From Burkholderiaceae bacterium (GTDB lineage: Bacteria; Pseudomonadota; Gammaproteobacteria; Burkholderiales; Burkholderiaceae), in NCBI GenBank assembly GCA_947371415.1, contig CANBPJ010000012.1, positions 1 through 23,356 of the forward strand: a stretch of DNA of 23,356 bases, written 5' to 3'. The notes under the pieces are model-generated. The model was not told the origin of the DNA. It saw only the letters and a program-made list of their open reading frames with translations, and made no database searches. The position numbers and the translations under genes are program-made. This document shows positions 22,873-23,356 of this stretch, piece after piece (within the stretch, counting starts at the first letter, position 1; every line of letters starts with the position of its first letter).

Positions 22873-23356
22873 ATGGCTCTTATCGTTCATAAGTATGGTG
22901 GCACCTCGATGGGCTCAGTTGAGCGTATTCAGAATGTCGCTAAACGCGTTGCTAAGTGGATGCGCGCTGGCCACCAGGTGGTGGTGGTTCCTTCCGCTAT
23001 GTCCGGTGAGACCAATCGCTTGTTAGGTTTGGCAAAAGATATCAATCCCAATGCAAATCCTCGTGAGCTAGATCAAATTGCTTCGACTGGTGAGCAGGTG
23101 AGCTCCGGCCTATTGGCCCTGGCATTACTCCGCGAAGGTGTTGATGCTGTCAGTTACGCTGGCTGGCAAGTTACCGTCCATACCGATTCTTCATTCACTA
23201 AGGCCCGCATTAAGAGCATTGATGACCAGAAGATTCTTGCTGATCTCAATGCGGGACGTGCTGTGGTCGTTACTGGCTTTCAGGGCGTTGATCCCAATGG
23301 TAATATCACCACCTTGGGTCGTGGCGGCTCTGATACATCTGCTGTTGCTATGGCTG
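22873..23356 (+). CDS. lysC: Aspartate kinase, 5' part (runs off the window)
   Basis: Aspartokinase phosphorylates L-aspartate, the first step toward lysine, methionine, threonine and diaminopimelate. The visible 161 residues start MALIVHKYGGTSMGSVERIQ, with the nucleotide-binding KYGGTS motif. VVVPSAMSGETNRLL, STGEQVSSGLLALALL, VVVTGFQGVDPNG and GRGGSDTSAVA follow, all characteristic of the amino-acid kinase domain. The regulatory ACT domains lie beyond the window, so feedback control cannot be judged. The start codon follows the weak site GACGG. It supplies the pathway in which DapA, earlier in the window, acts. Gene symbol follows the betaproteobacterial convention for the single monofunctional enzyme. 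Confidence 0.95.
   Translation, partial: MALIVHKYGGTSMGSVERIQNVAKRVAKWMRAGHQVVVVPSAMSGETNRLLGLAKDINPNANPRELDQIASTGEQVSSGLLALALLREGVDAVSYAGWQVTVHTDSSFTKARIKSIDDQKILADLNAGRAVVVTGFQGVDPNGNITTLGRGGSDTSAVAMA

Noticed and set aside
1..23356. Novel defence, mobile or biosynthetic gene system
   Set aside because: Every gene over 60 residues falls in a recognised family or fold and sits in compact housekeeping order. I see no transposase, integrase, toxin-antitoxin pair or base-composition shift that suggests recent transfer.

Overview
The window is ordinary chromosomal housekeeping DNA from a betaproteobacterium of the Burkholderiales. Moderate GC, the gene order sucA-sucB-lpd-zapE followed by trpS-dapA-bamC, and the protein sequences point to a Polynucleobacter-like freshwater organism; the genus is inferred, not tested. 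I see no mobile element, CRISPR array, tRNA, rRNA or phage gene. Genes are packed tightly, with most gaps under 60 bases.

Region 1 (1-11510, all + strand): the 2-oxoglutarate dehydrogenase complex (sucA, sucB, lpd), then the AAA+ ATPase zapE starting right after the lpd stop, a PHP-domain phosphoesterase, trpS, a small SAM methyltransferase, dapA and the outer-membrane assembly lipoprotein bamC. A strong intrinsic hairpin terminator follows bamC and also serves the opposing transcript.

Region 2 (11520-13032, - strand): a 55-residue Ala/Pro-rich lipoprotein, with its own promoter and a leader carrying inverted repeats, lies downstream of the ribosomal oxygenase roxA. Region 3 (13059-15227): slyD-type FKBP (+) converges on cysE and trmJ (-).

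Region 4 (15228-18343): suhB (+) converges on the - strand group TPR lipoprotein, ppiB, lpxH. A 37-base near-perfect hairpin spans the suhB/lpxH convergence. Region 5 (18404-23356, + strand): cysS, an AlkA-type DNA glycosylase, accA, tilS (overlapping accA by 35 bases) and the 5' part of lysC, which runs off the end.

Together the genes cover TCA-cycle flux, lysine/DAP and cysteine supply, tRNA charging and modification, fatty acid and lipid A synthesis, and envelope assembly. I found no novel multi-gene system. The most interesting signals are small: a repeated arrangement of a -10-like hexamer exactly six bases before the ATG of accA, cysE and the PHP gene (and a weaker one at cysS), which suggests leaderless mRNAs; the small lipoprotein with its leader; and the convergent hairpin inside the lpxH coding end.
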